The notes: a model not told the origin generated them from the sequence alone. A DNA stretch of 64,000 nucleotides from Thiobacillus denitrificans (GCA_020723405.1 DYIY01000014.1:1-64000); one strand, 5' to 3'. Positions 1-9,844 are shown, numbered from the stretch's first letter. Translations and numbers: made by a program.

Positions 1-15
1 ACACCCTGGTTTTCT

Positions 16-112
16 CCCCCCTTTGGAAAAGGGGGGCTGGGGGGATTTCTCCGCCGCATCTCCTTGGCCACCGTTTTGAATCCCCCCTGACCCCCCTTTT
101 TCAAAGGGGGGG
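16..112. repeat. G/C-rich inverted-repeat element, copy 1
   Basis: Two arms, each made of a C-run/CTTT...AAAG/G-run hairpin followed by a second G-run and ATTT, face each other across about 25 bases. It is the first of five related copies (2006, 2861, 4584/4662, 6061) in the first 6.2 kb. The outer flank TGGTTTTCT is shared with copy 2. It sits directly upstream of the FAD oxidoreductase gene, so it probably also separates that gene from one to the left of the window. It could fold into a strong RNA hairpin; any role in processing or attenuation is inference. Confidence 0.85.
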
Positions 113-169
113 ATGCGCGCCATGCCCCATCGCGCTTAGCGCGCCGGCTCATCCCACCAAGGACATCCC

Positions 170-1426
170 ATGAAATACCTCATCCTGGGCAACGGCCCCA
201 CCGGCGTCATTGCCGCCGAAACCCTGCGCAAGGCGGATCCCGCCGGGCAGATCATCATGGCCGGCAGCGAGCCGGAACCGCCCTACTCACGCATGGCCAT
301 CCCCTATCTCCTGGAAGGCAACATCGACGAGTCGGGCACCTATCTGCGCAAGACTGCGGACCACTTCGCCCGCCTGGGCATCACCCAGCGGGCCGGCCGG
401 GCGGTGGCGCTGGATACCGAGCAAAAGAGCGTGCTGTTCCACGACGGTGGCCGGGAGAGTTACGACCGCCTGCTGGTGGCCACCGGCTCGCGACCCATGC
501 GCCCGCCCATCCCGGGCATAGACCTGCCCCAGGTGCAGACCTGCTGGACCCTGGAAGACGCCCGGGCCATTGCCGCCCTAGCGCAACGGGGCAGCCGGGT
601 GGTGCAACTGGGGGCCGGCTTCATCGGCTGCATCATCATGCAGGCCCTGGCGGGACGGGGCGTGGATCTCACCGTGGTGGAAATGGGCGACCGCATGGTG
701 CCGCGCATGATGACCCCCACCGCCGGCACCATGATCCGGGAATGGGTGGAATCCAAGGGCATCCGGGTGCGTACCCAGGCCGGGGTGGAACGCATCGACC
801 CGGGCAGCGCTGCGCCCCTGGCGGTGAAGCTCACCACCGGCGAGACTCTGCCCTGCGACCTGCTCATCGTGGCCGCCGGGGTGGTGCCCAACGTGAGTTT
901 CCTGGAGTCCACCCCGGTCCACGTGGCCAAGGGGGTGCTGGTGGACGACCACATGGCCACCTCGGTGCCCGGCATCTATGCGGCCGGGGACGTGGCCGAG
1001 GCGCCGGACCTGTTCACCGGTGCCCATCTGGTGTCCGCCATCCAGCCCAACGCCGCCGACCAGGCCCGGGTGGCGGCCCTCAACATGGCCGGCCAGGACG
1101 TGAAACTGCCCGGGGTGCTGGCCATCAACGTGCTGGACACCCTGGGCCTCATCTCCTCGTCGTTCGGCCAGTGGTGGGGCACCGACGCCAAGGACGGCGT
1201 GGAACTGGCGGACCGGGATCGCCATCGCTATCTCAGCCTGCAATTCCAGGACGACGTGCTCATCGGTGCCACGTCCATCGGTCTCACTCAGCACGTGGGC
1301 GTGCTGCGCGGCCTGATCCAGAACCGCACCCGGCTGGGCCGCTGGAAGAAGATCCTGCGGGAAGATCCCCTGCGCTTCCCGGAAGCCTACGTGGCCAGCA
1401 CCCAGCAGCCCGTCACCCTGCACTGA
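170..1426 (+). CDS. FAD/NAD(P)-dependent oxidoreductase, AorC-like
   Basis: Class I pyridine-nucleotide-disulfide-type flavoprotein of 418 residues. An FAD-binding GNGPTG motif lies at residues 8-13, ATGSRP near residue 105, a second Rossmann motif GAGFIG near residue 149 for NAD(P)H, and a second FAD motif YAAGDVAE near residue 275. The start follows a good AAGGA ribosome site. In Aromatoleum-type tungsten aldehyde oxidoreductases, a flavoprotein of this class (AorC) links a ferredoxin-like subunit and the tungsten subunit to NAD. The MoaD-like gene 15 bases downstream and the tungstate transporter after it make this the preferred reading. The catalytic subunits would lie left of the window, so a nitrite-reductase-like or rubredoxin-reductase-like role cannot be excluded. 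The flavoprotein family is firm; the AorC assignment is inference. Confidence 0.75.
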   Translation: MKYLILGNGPTGVIAAETLRKADPAGQIIMAGSEPEPPYSRMAIPYLLEGNIDESGTYLRKTADHFARLGITQRAGRAVALDTEQKSVLFHDGGRESYDRLLVATGSRPMRPPIPGIDLPQVQTCWTLEDARAIAALAQRGSRVVQLGAGFIGCIIMQALAGRGVDLTVVEMGDRMVPRMMTPTAGTMIREWVESKGIRVRTQAGVERIDPGSAAPLAVKLTTGETLPCDLLIVAAGVVPNVSFLESTPVHVAKGVLVDDHMATSVPGIYAAGDVAEAPDLFTGAHLVSAIQPNAADQARVAALNMAGQDVKLPGVLAINVLDTLGLISSSFGQWWGTDAKDGVELADRDRHRYLSLQFQDDVLIGATSIGLTQHVGVLRGLIQNRTRLGRWKKILREDPLRFPEAYVASTQQPVTLH

Positions 1427-1441
1427 ACCGGGCCCACCGCC

Positions 1442-1693
1442 ATGCGCATCACCCTCAAACTGTTCGCCAGCCTGACCGACCACCTGCCTGCGGGTGGCAA
1501 GGACAACCAGGTGGAACTGGAGACCGGCGAAGGGGAGACGGTGGCCCAGGTGATCCAGCGCTGCCAGTTGCCCGAGCGCCTGGTGCACCTGGTGCTGGTC
1601 AATGGCGTCTACGTGGCCCCCGGCGACCGCCCCGTTCGGCAATTGAATCCCGGCGACCAGCTGGCCATCTGGCCCCCCATCGCCGGTGGCTGA
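1442..1693 (+). CDS. MoaD/ThiS-like sulfur-carrier protein of the tungsten module
   Basis: An 83-residue ubiquitin-fold protein ending in Gly-Gly. In this family the C-terminal glycine is adenylated by a MoeB/ThiF-type enzyme and turned into a thiocarboxylate that gives sulfur to the pterin dithiolene. The N-terminal strand (MRITLKLFASL) and the terminal PPIAGG are typical. It starts 15 bases after the flavoprotein and overlaps the next reading frame, so the three are probably one transcript. A second moaD lies at 60213-60470 on the other strand, so this copy is probably dedicated to the tungsten enzyme. The MoeB-like protein at 6191 is its likely activating partner. Confidence 0.85.
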   Translation: MRITLKLFASLTDHLPAGGKDNQVELETGEGETVAQVIQRCQLPERLVHLVLVNGVYVAPGDRPVRQLNPGDQLAIWPPIAGG

Positions 1694-1982
1694 ACCCGGC
1701 CCGGAGGAACTGTTGCGGGAGGTGTCCTGCACCCCCGCCGAGTACGCCCACGGCCTGGGCAACGCCTTTCCCCAGGGACTGTCCGGCGGACCGCTGGACT
1801 TCCGGGTGGAAGGGCAGGGAGCCGCCATGGCCATCCACCTCACCCCCGGCCCGGACCGGGTCATCGCCCTGCTGCGCCTGCCCACCCTGACGGCCCGCAT
1901 CCGCTTTACCGCAGGGGACGCCGAGGCCCGGGCGCGGATGCTCCGGCACATGGACCTGGCCATGCAGCGGGGTGGGGGGTAG
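1686..1982 (+). CDS. Small protein of the tungsten operon, unknown function
   Basis: 98 residues starting at GTG 1686, which overlaps the MoaD-like stop codon by 8 bases. The overlap supports translational coupling. The sequence has no signal peptide, cysteine cluster or membrane span. It reads as a compact alpha/beta protein, with a repeated pattern of hydrophobic strands (for example AAMAIHLTPG) and Arg-rich helices near the C terminus. The family is not recognised. Its place between a MoaD-like protein and the tungstate transporter suggests a helper in cofactor insertion or enzyme maturation, which is inference only. Confidence 0.6.
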   Translation: MAEPGPEELLREVSCTPAEYAHGLGNAFPQGLSGGPLDFRVEGQGAAMAIHLTPGPDRVIALLRLPTLTARIRFTAGDAEARARMLRHMDLAMQRGGG

Positions 1983-2005
1983 GGGAATTGGCCACCTGGT
2001 TTTCT

Positions 2006-2101
2006 TCCCCCTTTGTAAAGGGGGATCGAGGGGGATTTTGCCCAGGCGGGCCAATCCACTGCCGGTAAATCCCCCCCAGCCCCCCTTTACAAAGGGGGGA
2101 G
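2006..2101. repeat. G/C-rich inverted-repeat element, copy 2
   Basis: Same architecture as copy 1, in the gap between the 98-residue protein and tupB. The left arm reads C5-TTT-G-TAAAG5 and then GAGGGGGATTTT; the right arm is nearly its reverse complement. The upstream flank CACCTGGTTTTCT matches that of copy 1 almost base for base, so the mobile or duplicated unit extends beyond the hairpin. Confidence 0.85.
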
Positions 2102-2142
2102 AACACCCGCGGGCGCCCCACTCAAGGCCATAATCCACCCCC

Positions 2143-2838
2143 ATGCTCCCCACCCTGCTGGATGCCTTCCACCTGCTCGGCAACCTGGATGCCCAGGTGC
2201 TGGCCATCGTCTGGCTGTCCCTCAAGGTGAGCCTGTCCGCCGTGGCCCTGGGGGCCCTCATCGGCCTGCCTTTGGGGGCCTGGGTGGCGGTGGCCCGCTT
2301 CCCCGGGCGGAACGGGGTGGCGGTGTTTCTCAACGCCATGATGGGCATGCCTTCGGTGGTGCTGGGGGTCCTGGTCTACCTGCTGCTGTCCCGCTCCGGG
2401 CCCCTGGGCAGCCTGGGCCTGCTGTTTTCCCCCGCCGCCATGATCTTCGCCCAGACCCTGCTGGTGGCACCCCTCATCGCTGCCCTGGCCCGGCAGATCG
2501 TGGAGGACGCCTGGCGGGACTACGCCCACGAGTTCGCCGCCTTCCGCCTGTCCCGCCGGCAGAGCGTGGCCACCCTGCTGTTCGACTGCCGCTTCTCCCT
2601 GGTGGTGGCGGTGCTGGCCGGCCTGGGGCGCGCCATTTCGGAAGTGGGGGCGGTGATGATCGTGGGCGGCAACATCGAGGGCTTCACCCGGGTGATGACC
2701 ACGGCCATCGCCCTGGAGACGGCCAAGGGGGACCTGCCCCTGTCCATCGCCCTGGGGGTGGTGCTGGTGGGGCTGGTGCTGGGGCTGAATGCCCTGGCCC
2801 ATGGGCTGCGGCAATGGGCCATGGTGAAGTATGGCTGA
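2143..2838 (+). CDS. tupB: Tungstate ABC transporter permease
   Basis: 231-residue inner-membrane protein of the BPD permease superfamily with about five hydrophobic segments, beginning near residues 10, 40, 80 and 150. The characteristic permease loop around GLGRAISEVGAVMIVGGN (about residues 165-182) contacts the ATPase. Length and motif agree with TupB/WtpB-type tungstate permeases. The ATPase and TupA-type binding protein follow at once, giving the order tupB-tupC-tupA. The start is ATG 2143, 42 bases after repeat copy 2, with only a weak ribosome site. The gene should supply tungstate for the cofactor made by the neighbouring genes. Confidence 0.85.
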   Translation: MLPTLLDAFHLLGNLDAQVLAIVWLSLKVSLSAVALGALIGLPLGAWVAVARFPGRNGVAVFLNAMMGMPSVVLGVLVYLLLSRSGPLGSLGLLFSPAAMIFAQTLLVAPLIAALARQIVEDAWRDYAHEFAAFRLSRRQSVATLLFDCRFSLVVAVLAGLGRAISEVGAVMIVGGNIEGFTRVMTTAIALETAKGDLPLSIALGVVLVGLVLGLNALAHGLRQWAMVKYG

Positions 2839-2860
2839 GCGGTCGGGCTTGGTTTTTTGC

Positions 2861-2959
2861 TCCCCCCTTTGGAAAAGGGGGGCTGGGGGGGATTTCAGGC
2901 GTCGGCAGTCCGTGAACCCGCTGCAAATCCCCCCCAGCCCCCCTTTACAAAAGGGGGGA
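2861..2959. repeat. G/C-rich inverted-repeat element, copy 3
   Basis: Lies between tupB and tupC inside an operon whose genes elsewhere abut. It has the same two facing arms; the preceding GGTTTTTTGC resembles the flank of copies 1 and 2. Its right end supplies GGGGGGAG five bases before ATG 2965, so the repeat seems to provide the ribosome site of tupC. Confidence 0.85.
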
Positions 2960-2964
2960 GTGGC

Positions 2965-3677
<713 letters not shown>

Positions 3678-3702
<25 letters not shown>

Positions 3703-4481
3703 TCCTGGGAGCCGCCGCCCTGTTGCTGGGGGCCGCTGTCCAGGCGGAAGACATCGTGCTGGCGTCCACCACCTCCACCCAGCAGTCCGGCCTGTTCGGC
3801 CACATCCTGCCCCTGTTCACCGCCAAGACCGGCATCCAGGTGAAAGTGGTGGCCCTGGGCACCGGCCAGGCCCTGGACACGGGCCGGCGGGGTGACGCCG
3901 ACGTGCTGCTGGTCCACGACCGGCCCGCCGAGGACAAGTTCGTGGCCGAGGGTTCCGGCGTGGCACGGCGGGACGTGATGTACAACGATTTCGTGCTGGT
4001 GGGCCCCAAGGACGACCCGGCCAAGGTCAAGGCCGCCCGGGACGCCAACGACGCCTTCAAGCGCCTGGCCACGGCGCCCTTCGTCTCCCGGGGCGACAAG
4101 AGCGGCACCCACGCGGCGGAACTGCGCTTCTGGCAGGCCGCCGGCGTGGACCCCAAGGCGGGGTCGGGCTACAAGGAAGCCGGCACGGGCATGGGCCCCA
4201 CCCTCAACATGGCCGCCGCCCTGGGCGCCTATACCCTGTCCGACCGGGGCACCTGGCTGGCCTTCAAGAACCGCCAGGACCTGGAGATCGTCTTCGCCGG
4301 GGACCGCCGGATGTTCAACCCCTACGGGGTCATGCTGGTGAACCCGGCCAAGCATCCCCACGTGAAGAAGGATGCGGGCATGAAGTTCATCGACTGGGTC
4401 ACCGGTGCCGAGGGCCAGGCGGCCATCGCCGGCTACAGGATCAACGGCGAGCCGTTGTTCTTTCCGGACGCGGGGAAGTGA
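3678..4481 (+). CDS. tupA: Tungstate-binding periplasmic protein
   Basis: 267 residues. A Sec signal peptide covers about residues 1-23 (hydrophobic LILGAAALLLGAAV, then AEDIVL). The mature protein opens with the TTSTQ motif expected in TupA, where the Thr/Ser side chains bind the oxyanion, followed by RRGDADVLLVHD, which is typical of the TupA family. TupA proteins are known to prefer tungstate over molybdate strongly; that is family knowledge. The start overlaps tupC, so both are probably on one message. Confidence 0.9.
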
Positions 4482-4790
4482 GGGCGTGAAGGTGCCGGGA
4501 CTCAAGCCCATCTGCCAGCGTTCTTCCCGATTGTTCAGGGAGGCGGGATTTCTGGGGGCGGTGCTGGATGGAAGCGTCCTTGAATCCCCCCTAACCCCCC
4601 TTTTGCAAAGGGGGGGATGGGCTGTGGGGGGGGATGCCGGTAGCCGCTACCGCCAACCTGCTTCCCCCTTTCTTAAAGGGGGACTGAGGGGGATTTCTAC
4701 CCGGCACGCTTCTCCGGCACCGGCGAAAACCCCCCTGACCTCCCCTCTACAAAGAGGGTAACCCCCTCCGTGCTTCGATAGGACCCCACC
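4482..4790. repeat. Gene-free stretch with one and a half repeat copies (copy 4)
   Basis: This 309-base gap between tupA and moeA holds an isolated right-hand arm (4584-4617) and a complete but more degenerate element (4662-4761), in which one arm has drifted to CCCCTCT/AGAGGG. No credible coding region was found here. The lone arm may be the scar of a deletion within a former tandem pair. Confidence 0.8.
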
Positions 4791-6035
4791 ATGACCGACC
4801 CCTCCGGCTGCGCCAGCCCTGAATCCGCCCTGTCCGTGGCCCAGGCCCGGGACATCCTCCTGTCTGCCATCACCCCCGTGGACGGTTGGGAGACCGTGCC
4901 CATCCGCTCGGCCCTGGGCCGGGTGCTGATGCGCGACGTGGTGGCCCCCTTCGACGTGCCCGCCCACGACAACTCGGCCATGGACGGTTTTGCCGTGCGG
5001 GCGGCGGACATGACGGCGGCCGAGAACCGGCTGGCGGTGGTGGGCACCGCCTTGGCCGGCGGCGCCTTCTCCGGGGTGGTGGGGCCGGGCCAGGCGGTGC
5101 GGGTGATGACCGGCGCGGTGCTGCCCCGGGGGGCGGATTCCGTGGTGGTCCAGGAAGCGGCGCGGATGGACGGCGAGGCGGTGCTCCTGCCCGCCCTGCA
5201 ACGCCCCGGCCAGCACGTGCGCCGGGCCGGCGAGGACCTGGCCGCCGGCAAGCCCGCCCTGCGCGCCGGCAAGCGCATCGGCCCGGCGGAACTGGGCCTG
5301 CTGGCTTCCCTGGGCTTCGCCGAGGTGGCGGTGCGCCGCCGGCCGCGCATCGCCTTCTTCTCCACCGGCGACGAACTGGCCTCCATCGGCCGGCCCCTGG
5401 CCCCCGGCGAGGTCTACGACAGCAACCGCTACACCCTCTACGGCGTGCTCAGCCGCCTGGGGGTGGACATCCTGGACATGGGGGTGGTGCGGGACGAACC
5501 GGCGGAGATGGAGAAAGCCTTTGCCGAGGCGGCCCGGGAGGCCGACGCCATCCTCACCACCGGCGGCGTGTCGGTGGGGGAGGCGGACTTCGTCAAGGAC
5601 ATCATGGCCCGCCTGGGGGAAGTGCGCTTCTGGAAGATCGACATCAAGCCCGGCCGGCCCATGGCCTTCGGCCGCCTGGGCGACGCCTGGCTGTTCGGCC
5701 TGCCCGGCAACCCGGTGGCGGTGATGGTGAACTATTACCAGATCGTCCAGGACGCCCTGGTGAAGCTCCAGGGGGTGGATCCCCTGCCGCCCCGGCCCGT
5801 CTTCAAGGCCCTGGCCGCCGAGGCCATCCGCAAGGTCACCGGCCGGCGGGAGTTTCCCCGGGGGGTGCTGTTCCAGGAAGGGGGCCAATGGCAGGTGCGC
5901 CTGTCCGGCAACCAGGGCTCCGGAGTGCTGCGCTCCATGGTGGAGGCCAACTGCTTCATCGTCCTGCCGGAAACCTCGGCCAGCGTGGCTGCCGGCGACT
6001 GGGTGGACGTGCAGCCCTTCGACGGCGTAGTGTGA
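4791..6035 (+). CDS. moeA: Molybdopterin molybdenumtransferase MoeA
   Basis: 414 residues with the full MoeA layout. The N-terminal domain carries PAHDNSAMDGFAVR (about residues 50-63), where MoeA binds adenylylated pterin. The central domain has TGDEL and YDSNRYTL, then the MogA-like TTGGVSVGEADF, and GKPMAFG-like KPGRPMAFGR and LPGNPVAV near residues 285-310. MoeA inserts molybdate, or here probably tungstate, into the AMP-activated dithiolene pterin. Its position behind tupBCA argues for a tungsten-dedicated copy, as duplicated moeA genes often are, but whether another moeA exists cannot be seen here. Confidence 0.93.
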   Translation: MTDPSGCASPESALSVAQARDILLSAITPVDGWETVPIRSALGRVLMRDVVAPFDVPAHDNSAMDGFAVRAADMTAAENRLAVVGTALAGGAFSGVVGPGQAVRVMTGAVLPRGADSVVVQEAARMDGEAVLLPALQRPGQHVRRAGEDLAAGKPALRAGKRIGPAELGLLASLGFAEVAVRRRPRIAFFSTGDELASIGRPLAPGEVYDSNRYTLYGVLSRLGVDILDMGVVRDEPAEMEKAFAEAAREADAILTTGGVSVGEADFVKDIMARLGEVRFWKIDIKPGRPMAFGRLGDAWLFGLPGNPVAVMVNYYQIVQDALVKLQGVDPLPPRPVFKALAAEAIRKVTGRREFPRGVLFQEGGQWQVRLSGNQGSGVLRSMVEANCFIVLPETSASVAAGDWVDVQPFDGVV

Positions 6036-6060
6036 TCCGCCCAAACCCCCGCGATCCAAC

Positions 6061-6158
6061 TCCCCCCTTTCGTAAAGGGGGGCTGGGGGGGATTTCAGCC
6101 GGCACCTCATCGCCCACCCGGGCAAATCCCCCCTGACCCCCCTTTTGCAAAGGGGGGA
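6061..6158. repeat. G/C-rich inverted-repeat element, copy 5
   Basis: Fills most of the gap between moeA and the moeB-like gene. Arms are close to the consensus (CCCCCCTTTCGTAAAGGGGGG left; TTTTGCAAAGGGGGG right). No further copy was seen in the remaining 57 kb. Confidence 0.85.
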
Positions 6159-6190
6159 ACCAAACCCCATCCCTTGTCCCGGAGATGTCC

Positions 6191-6946
6191 ATGGACGACC
6201 GCCAACTCATCCGCTACAGCCGCCACATCCTCCTGCCCCAGATCGATCTGGCCGGCCAGGAGAAACTCCTCGCCGGCCACGTGCTGCTCATCGGCGCCGG
6301 AGGCCTGGGCTCCCCCGCCTCCCTCTACCTGGCCTCCGCCGGGGTGGGCCGCCTGACCGTCTGCGACGGCGACGTGGTGGACCTCACCAACCTGCAACGG
6401 CAGATCGTCCACCGGGAAGCCACGGTGGGGGTGAACAAGGCGGAATCCGCCCGCCGGGCCCTGGCGGAGATCAACCCGGACTGCCGGGTGACCCCCGTGG
6501 AGCATCGCGTGGGCCCCGCCGAACTGGCCGATCTGGTGGCCGCCGCCGACGTGGTGGTGGACGCCTGTGACAACTTCGCCACCCGCCACGCCGTGAACCG
6601 GGCCTGCGTGGCCGCCCGCAAGCCCCTGGTGAGCGGCGCCGCCATCCGCTTCGCCGGCCAGATCGCCGTGTTCGACCTGCGCCGGGACGACGCCCCCTGC
6701 TACCACTGCCTGTTCCCGGACACCTCGGCCGACGACGGGGAACGCTGCGCCACCATGGGGGTGTTCGCCCCCCTCACCGGCATGGTGGGGGCCATCCAGG
6801 CCGGCGAGGCCATCCGCCTGCTGGCCGGCCTGGACAGCCCCCTGGCCGGGCAACTGGTGCTGTTCGACGCCATGGCCATGGAGTGGCAGCGCATGAAGGT
6901 GCCCCGGGATCCGGGCTGTCCGGTGTGCGGGGGACGGGGGACTTGA
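6191..6946 (+). CDS. moeB: MoeB/ThiF-family adenylyltransferase
   Basis: 251-residue E1-like enzyme that adenylates the C-terminal glycine of MoaD- or ThiS-type carriers. The ATP-binding GAGGLGSP lies near residues 36-43, followed by the DGDVVDLTNLQRQ segment and an Arg-finger region; DACDNF is also typical. Zn-binding cysteine pairs are CYHC (about residue 173) and CPVC (about residue 245). ATG 6191 is preferred because GGAG at 6181-6184 is at working distance from it but abuts ATG 6185. As the last gene of the tungsten module it probably serves the MoaD-like protein at 1442. A ThiF or HesA role is the alternative. Confidence 0.88.
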   Translation: MDDRQLIRYSRHILLPQIDLAGQEKLLAGHVLLIGAGGLGSPASLYLASAGVGRLTVCDGDVVDLTNLQRQIVHREATVGVNKAESARRALAEINPDCRVTPVEHRVGPAELADLVAAADVVVDACDNFATRHAVNRACVAARKPLVSGAAIRFAGQIAVFDLRRDDAPCYHCLFPDTSADDGERCATMGVFAPLTGMVGAIQAGEAIRLLAGLDSPLAGQLVLFDAMAMEWQRMKVPRDPGCPVCGGRGT

Positions 6947-6972
6947 CGGTGGTATGTCGGTGAAGTTACCTA

Positions 6973-7022
6973 GGAGCCTGTCTGACAGGCAGCCGATTTC
7001 CCCTCAAGTCTGACAGGCTCCC
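6973..7022. repeat. Inverted repeat between moeB and prsT
   Basis: Arms GGAGCCTGTCTGAC and GTCTGACAGGCTCC face each other across about 20 bases with one mismatch. The left arm also contains the shorter palindrome CCTGTCTGACAGG. It could end the tungsten transcript but has no U-tract. Confidence 0.6.
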
Positions 7023-7051
7023 AGAAATTCGACCCAAGCCCCCTCGCGCCC

Positions 7052-9844
7052 ATGTATCCATCCCCAGCCCTACGTCCAACCCGCAGGTTTGTTTGCTGTC
7101 TGGCCACGGCCGCCCTGTTGGCGGCCTGTCAAGGCGGCGACGATTTTCAGGCCCATGCGGACAGGGCCGCTGCTTACTACAAGGAGCGTGCCTATCCTTC
7201 CGCCGTGCTGGAATACAAGAATGCCCTGCAACGCAGACCAGACGATGCCGGGACGAGACTGGCCCTGGCGGAGACCTACCTGGCCATGGGTCAGGCCCGC
7301 AACGCAGAAAAGGAGGCGCTCCAGGCCAAGCGCCTGGGCGTTGAGGAACGGGAGAGTGCGGTGCCCCTCGCCCGGGCCTGGCTGCTATTGGGAGAACATC
7401 AACGGGTGTTGCAGGAGACCCGTCCGGAGAGCATTGCCGACCCGACGGTGAAAGCGCGCCTGCTGGGGCTCCACGGGGATGCCCGGCTGGGCCTCGGCGA
7501 GTGGAAAACGGGGTGCGAGCTATTCAACCAGGCCATCGCCATGGACGGCAAACTGGTCGAACCCCATTGGGGCAAGTCCCGATGTGCTTTGCGGGAAGGG
7601 GGGGCGGAAGCCGCCCGGACCGCTTTGCGGGCCGCTTTGGCATTGGACCCCGGCAGGTCGCGCAGTTGGTCCGAACTGGGGGATCTGGAATATGGGCTGG
7701 AACGGCTGTCCGAAGCGGATGCGGCCTATCGCGAATCCCTAAGCCGGGATCCTGCGGATCTCAATTCCCTGACCGGCCGAGCCATGATTGCGCTGCGTCG
7801 GGACCAGCCCCGGGAAGCCACCCAGGCCGTAGCCGAATTGGACCGCCACCACCCTGATCATCCCTTGGGCAAGACGCTTCAGGCCCTGGCCGATTTCCGG
7901 CAAGGCCGCTTGCCTCCTGCCCATGAGGCCCTCAGCGAAGTACTGAAAAGCCTGCCCAACCACCTGCCCAGCCTGGGCCTGCACGGTATGGTGTCCTATT
8001 CACTGGGGCGCTTCGAGGATGCGCAGCGCAGTCTGTCCCGCTATGTGCTGTCCCGGCCGGAAAGCCGGGACCTGCGCATACTGCTGGCCTCCAGCCAGAT
8101 ACGTCTGGGCCGGGGCCTGGATGCTTTGGAGACCCTGGGGCCCTTGCTGCGGGAGGAGGTCTCTGATGCCCAGGCCATGGTGCTTGCCGGGGAGGCCGAA
8201 TTGCTGGGCAACAAGCTGGCACGGGCCAGGGAATGGTTCAACCGGGCCTTGGCCAGGGGGGTGGATCCGGTGCCTGCCCGGGTGGACTTGGGGCGCACCC
8301 TGGCTTTGCAGGGCGATTTCGCCCGGGCCAAGGAACAGTTCGATTGGGTGCTGGCCCGGGCTCCCCGGCAGCTTCAGGCCCAATTGGGCCTGGCCCGGGC
8401 ACAACTGGCGGCCAGGGAGTTCGAGCAGGCGGCCCGACTGCTGGCCGACATGGAGCGATCCTGGCCGAACCACTCTGAAGTGGCCCTGTTGCGCGCCGAG
8501 ATGTTGTTGCGCCGTGACCAGTCGAACGTGGCCAGAGACAGTCTGCTGGGGGCCGTGGCGGCCAACCCGGGGGACCACCTGGCGCGTCTGGCCCTGGCGG
8601 AAATGGAATTGCGCCGGGGTGACCCGGATGCTGCCGAGGCCCAGGCAGCGGCCGTGCTGAAACAGGTGCCCAATGACGAACATGCCCACTTGCTCCTGGC
8701 CGCCATCGAACAGGCACAGGGCCGGCCCAAGCAGGCTCTGGCCTGGCTGGAGGCCGCCCAGAAGGCCCATCCCCAGCGTCTTTCACCCTTGTTGGCCCTC
8801 ACGGGATTCCACCTGCGGCAGAAGAATCCCCTCAAAGCCTTGGAATGGGCCCGCAGGGCGGAACAACTGTCACCCAGGGATCCCATGGCGCTGGAGGCGC
8901 TGGGAGCCTGCCAGTTGGCAGTGGGTGAGACGGCCAACGCCCTGGCCAGCTACCACCGCCTGGCCTTGGTGGACCCCAACTCGCCGGAAGCCCATCTGAA
9001 ATATGCCCGCATGCAACTCAAGCTGAACCACGACCGGTCTGGTGCGCGCTATTCCCTGCGCCAGGCCATCCGCCTGAAGCCGGATTACCTGGAGGCCCAG
9101 ACGGAACTCGTTCGCCTGGAGATCGGCGACAGCCGCTGGCAGACTGCCGTCGAGCTGGCCCGTTCAGTCCGCCGGCAACGGCCCGAAGAGGCGACCGGTT
9201 TCATTCTGGAGGGCGAGGTGTCGCTGGCCCGCCGTCAGTTTGCCGAGGCGGCCGAACTCTTTCGCCAGGGCCAGGCTCTGCGGGAGGGGGGCAAGGCCCT
9301 GGTCAAGCGCCATGGGGCCTTGTTCCTGGCCGGGCGGCAGGAGGAAGCCACCGCTGCCCTGGATGCATGGCTGGCAGCGCAGCCGAGAGACGTGGCTGTC
9401 CTGCTCTACCGGGCCGACGTGGCGCTGGCCGGCGGCCGCAACGACGCAGCCCGGTCGGACCTGGAAGCGGTACAGGCCCTGCGGCCTGATTTGCCCCTCG
9501 TGCTCAACAATCTGGCCGCCCTCTACCAGGAAGCGGGCGATGCCAGGGCTCTGGGCCATGCGCGCAAGGCCCATGCCCTGTTGCCTGGAAACGCCTACGT
9601 GCTGGATACCCTGGGCTGGATCGTGCTGGAGAAGGGGGAGGCGAAGGAAGCCGTGGGTTTGCTCCGGCAGGCGGTGCTCAACGCGCCTGGGAACCCCCGC
9701 TTCATCTACCACCTGGCGGCCGCCCTCGAAAAGCAGGGCGCCCGTTCGGAAGCCCGGGAACGGCTGCGGGATATGCTGAAAAAGTCCGAAAAATTCCCCG
9801 AACGGGGTGCTGCGGAGGCTCTGCTGGCCCGACTCGAAGGCTGA
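7052..9844 (+). CDS. prsT: PEP-CTERM system TPR-repeat lipoprotein
   Basis: 930 residues with a lipoprotein signal (hydrophobic CLATAALLAAC, lipobox cysteine near residue 26), then tetratricopeptide repeats from about residue 30 to the end, recognisable by recurring A-x-Y/W-x-x-A-L and P-x-x-A patterns. Length, lipobox and all-TPR body match PrsT, the TPR lipoprotein that accompanies exosortase/PEP-CTERM systems. It is expected at the periplasmic face of a membrane and may support polysaccharide or PEP-CTERM protein export. The next gene, convergent, is a PEP-CTERM substrate, and acyl-CoA ligase/ACP genes of exosortase type lie at the right end of the window. The core exosortase gene is not in view. 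Confidence 0.85.
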   Translation: MYPSPALRPTRRFVCCLATAALLAACQGGDDFQAHADRAAAYYKERAYPSAVLEYKNALQRRPDDAGTRLALAETYLAMGQARNAEKEALQAKRLGVEERESAVPLARAWLLLGEHQRVLQETRPESIADPTVKARLLGLHGDARLGLGEWKTGCELFNQAIAMDGKLVEPHWGKSRCALREGGAEAARTALRAALALDPGRSRSWSELGDLEYGLERLSEADAAYRESLSRDPADLNSLTGRAMIALRRDQPREATQAVAELDRHHPDHPLGKTLQALADFRQGRLPPAHEALSEVLKSLPNHLPSLGLHGMVSYSLGRFEDAQRSLSRYVLSRPESRDLRILLASSQIRLGRGLDALETLGPLLREEVSDAQAMVLAGEAELLGNKLARAREWFNRALARGVDPVPARVDLGRTLALQGDFARAKEQFDWVLARAPRQLQAQLGLARAQLAAREFEQAARLLADMERSWPNHSEVALLRAEMLLRRDQSNVARDSLLGAVAANPGDHLARLALAEMELRRGDPDAAEAQAAAVLKQVPNDEHAHLLLAAIEQAQGRPKQALAWLEAAQKAHPQRLSPLLALTGFHLRQKNPLKALEWARRAEQLSPRDPMALEALGACQLAVGETANALASYHRLALVDPNSPEAHLKYARMQLKLNHDRSGARYSLRQAIRLKPDYLEAQTELVRLEIGDSRWQTAVELARSVRRQRPEEATGFILEGEVSLARRQFAEAAELFRQGQALREGGKALVKRHGALFLAGRQEEATAALDAWLAAQPRDVAVLLYRADVALAGGRNDAARSDLEAVQALRPDLPLVLNNLAALYQEAGDARALGHARKAHALLPGNAYVLDTLGWIVLEKGEAKEAVGLLRQAVLNAPGNPRFIYHLAAALEKQGARSEARERLRDMLKKSEKFPERGAAEALLARLEG

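Noticed and set aside
2857-2964. N-terminal extension of tupC in the same frame
   Set aside because: It is translated repeat DNA without a ribosome site and has no counterpart in ABC ATPases.
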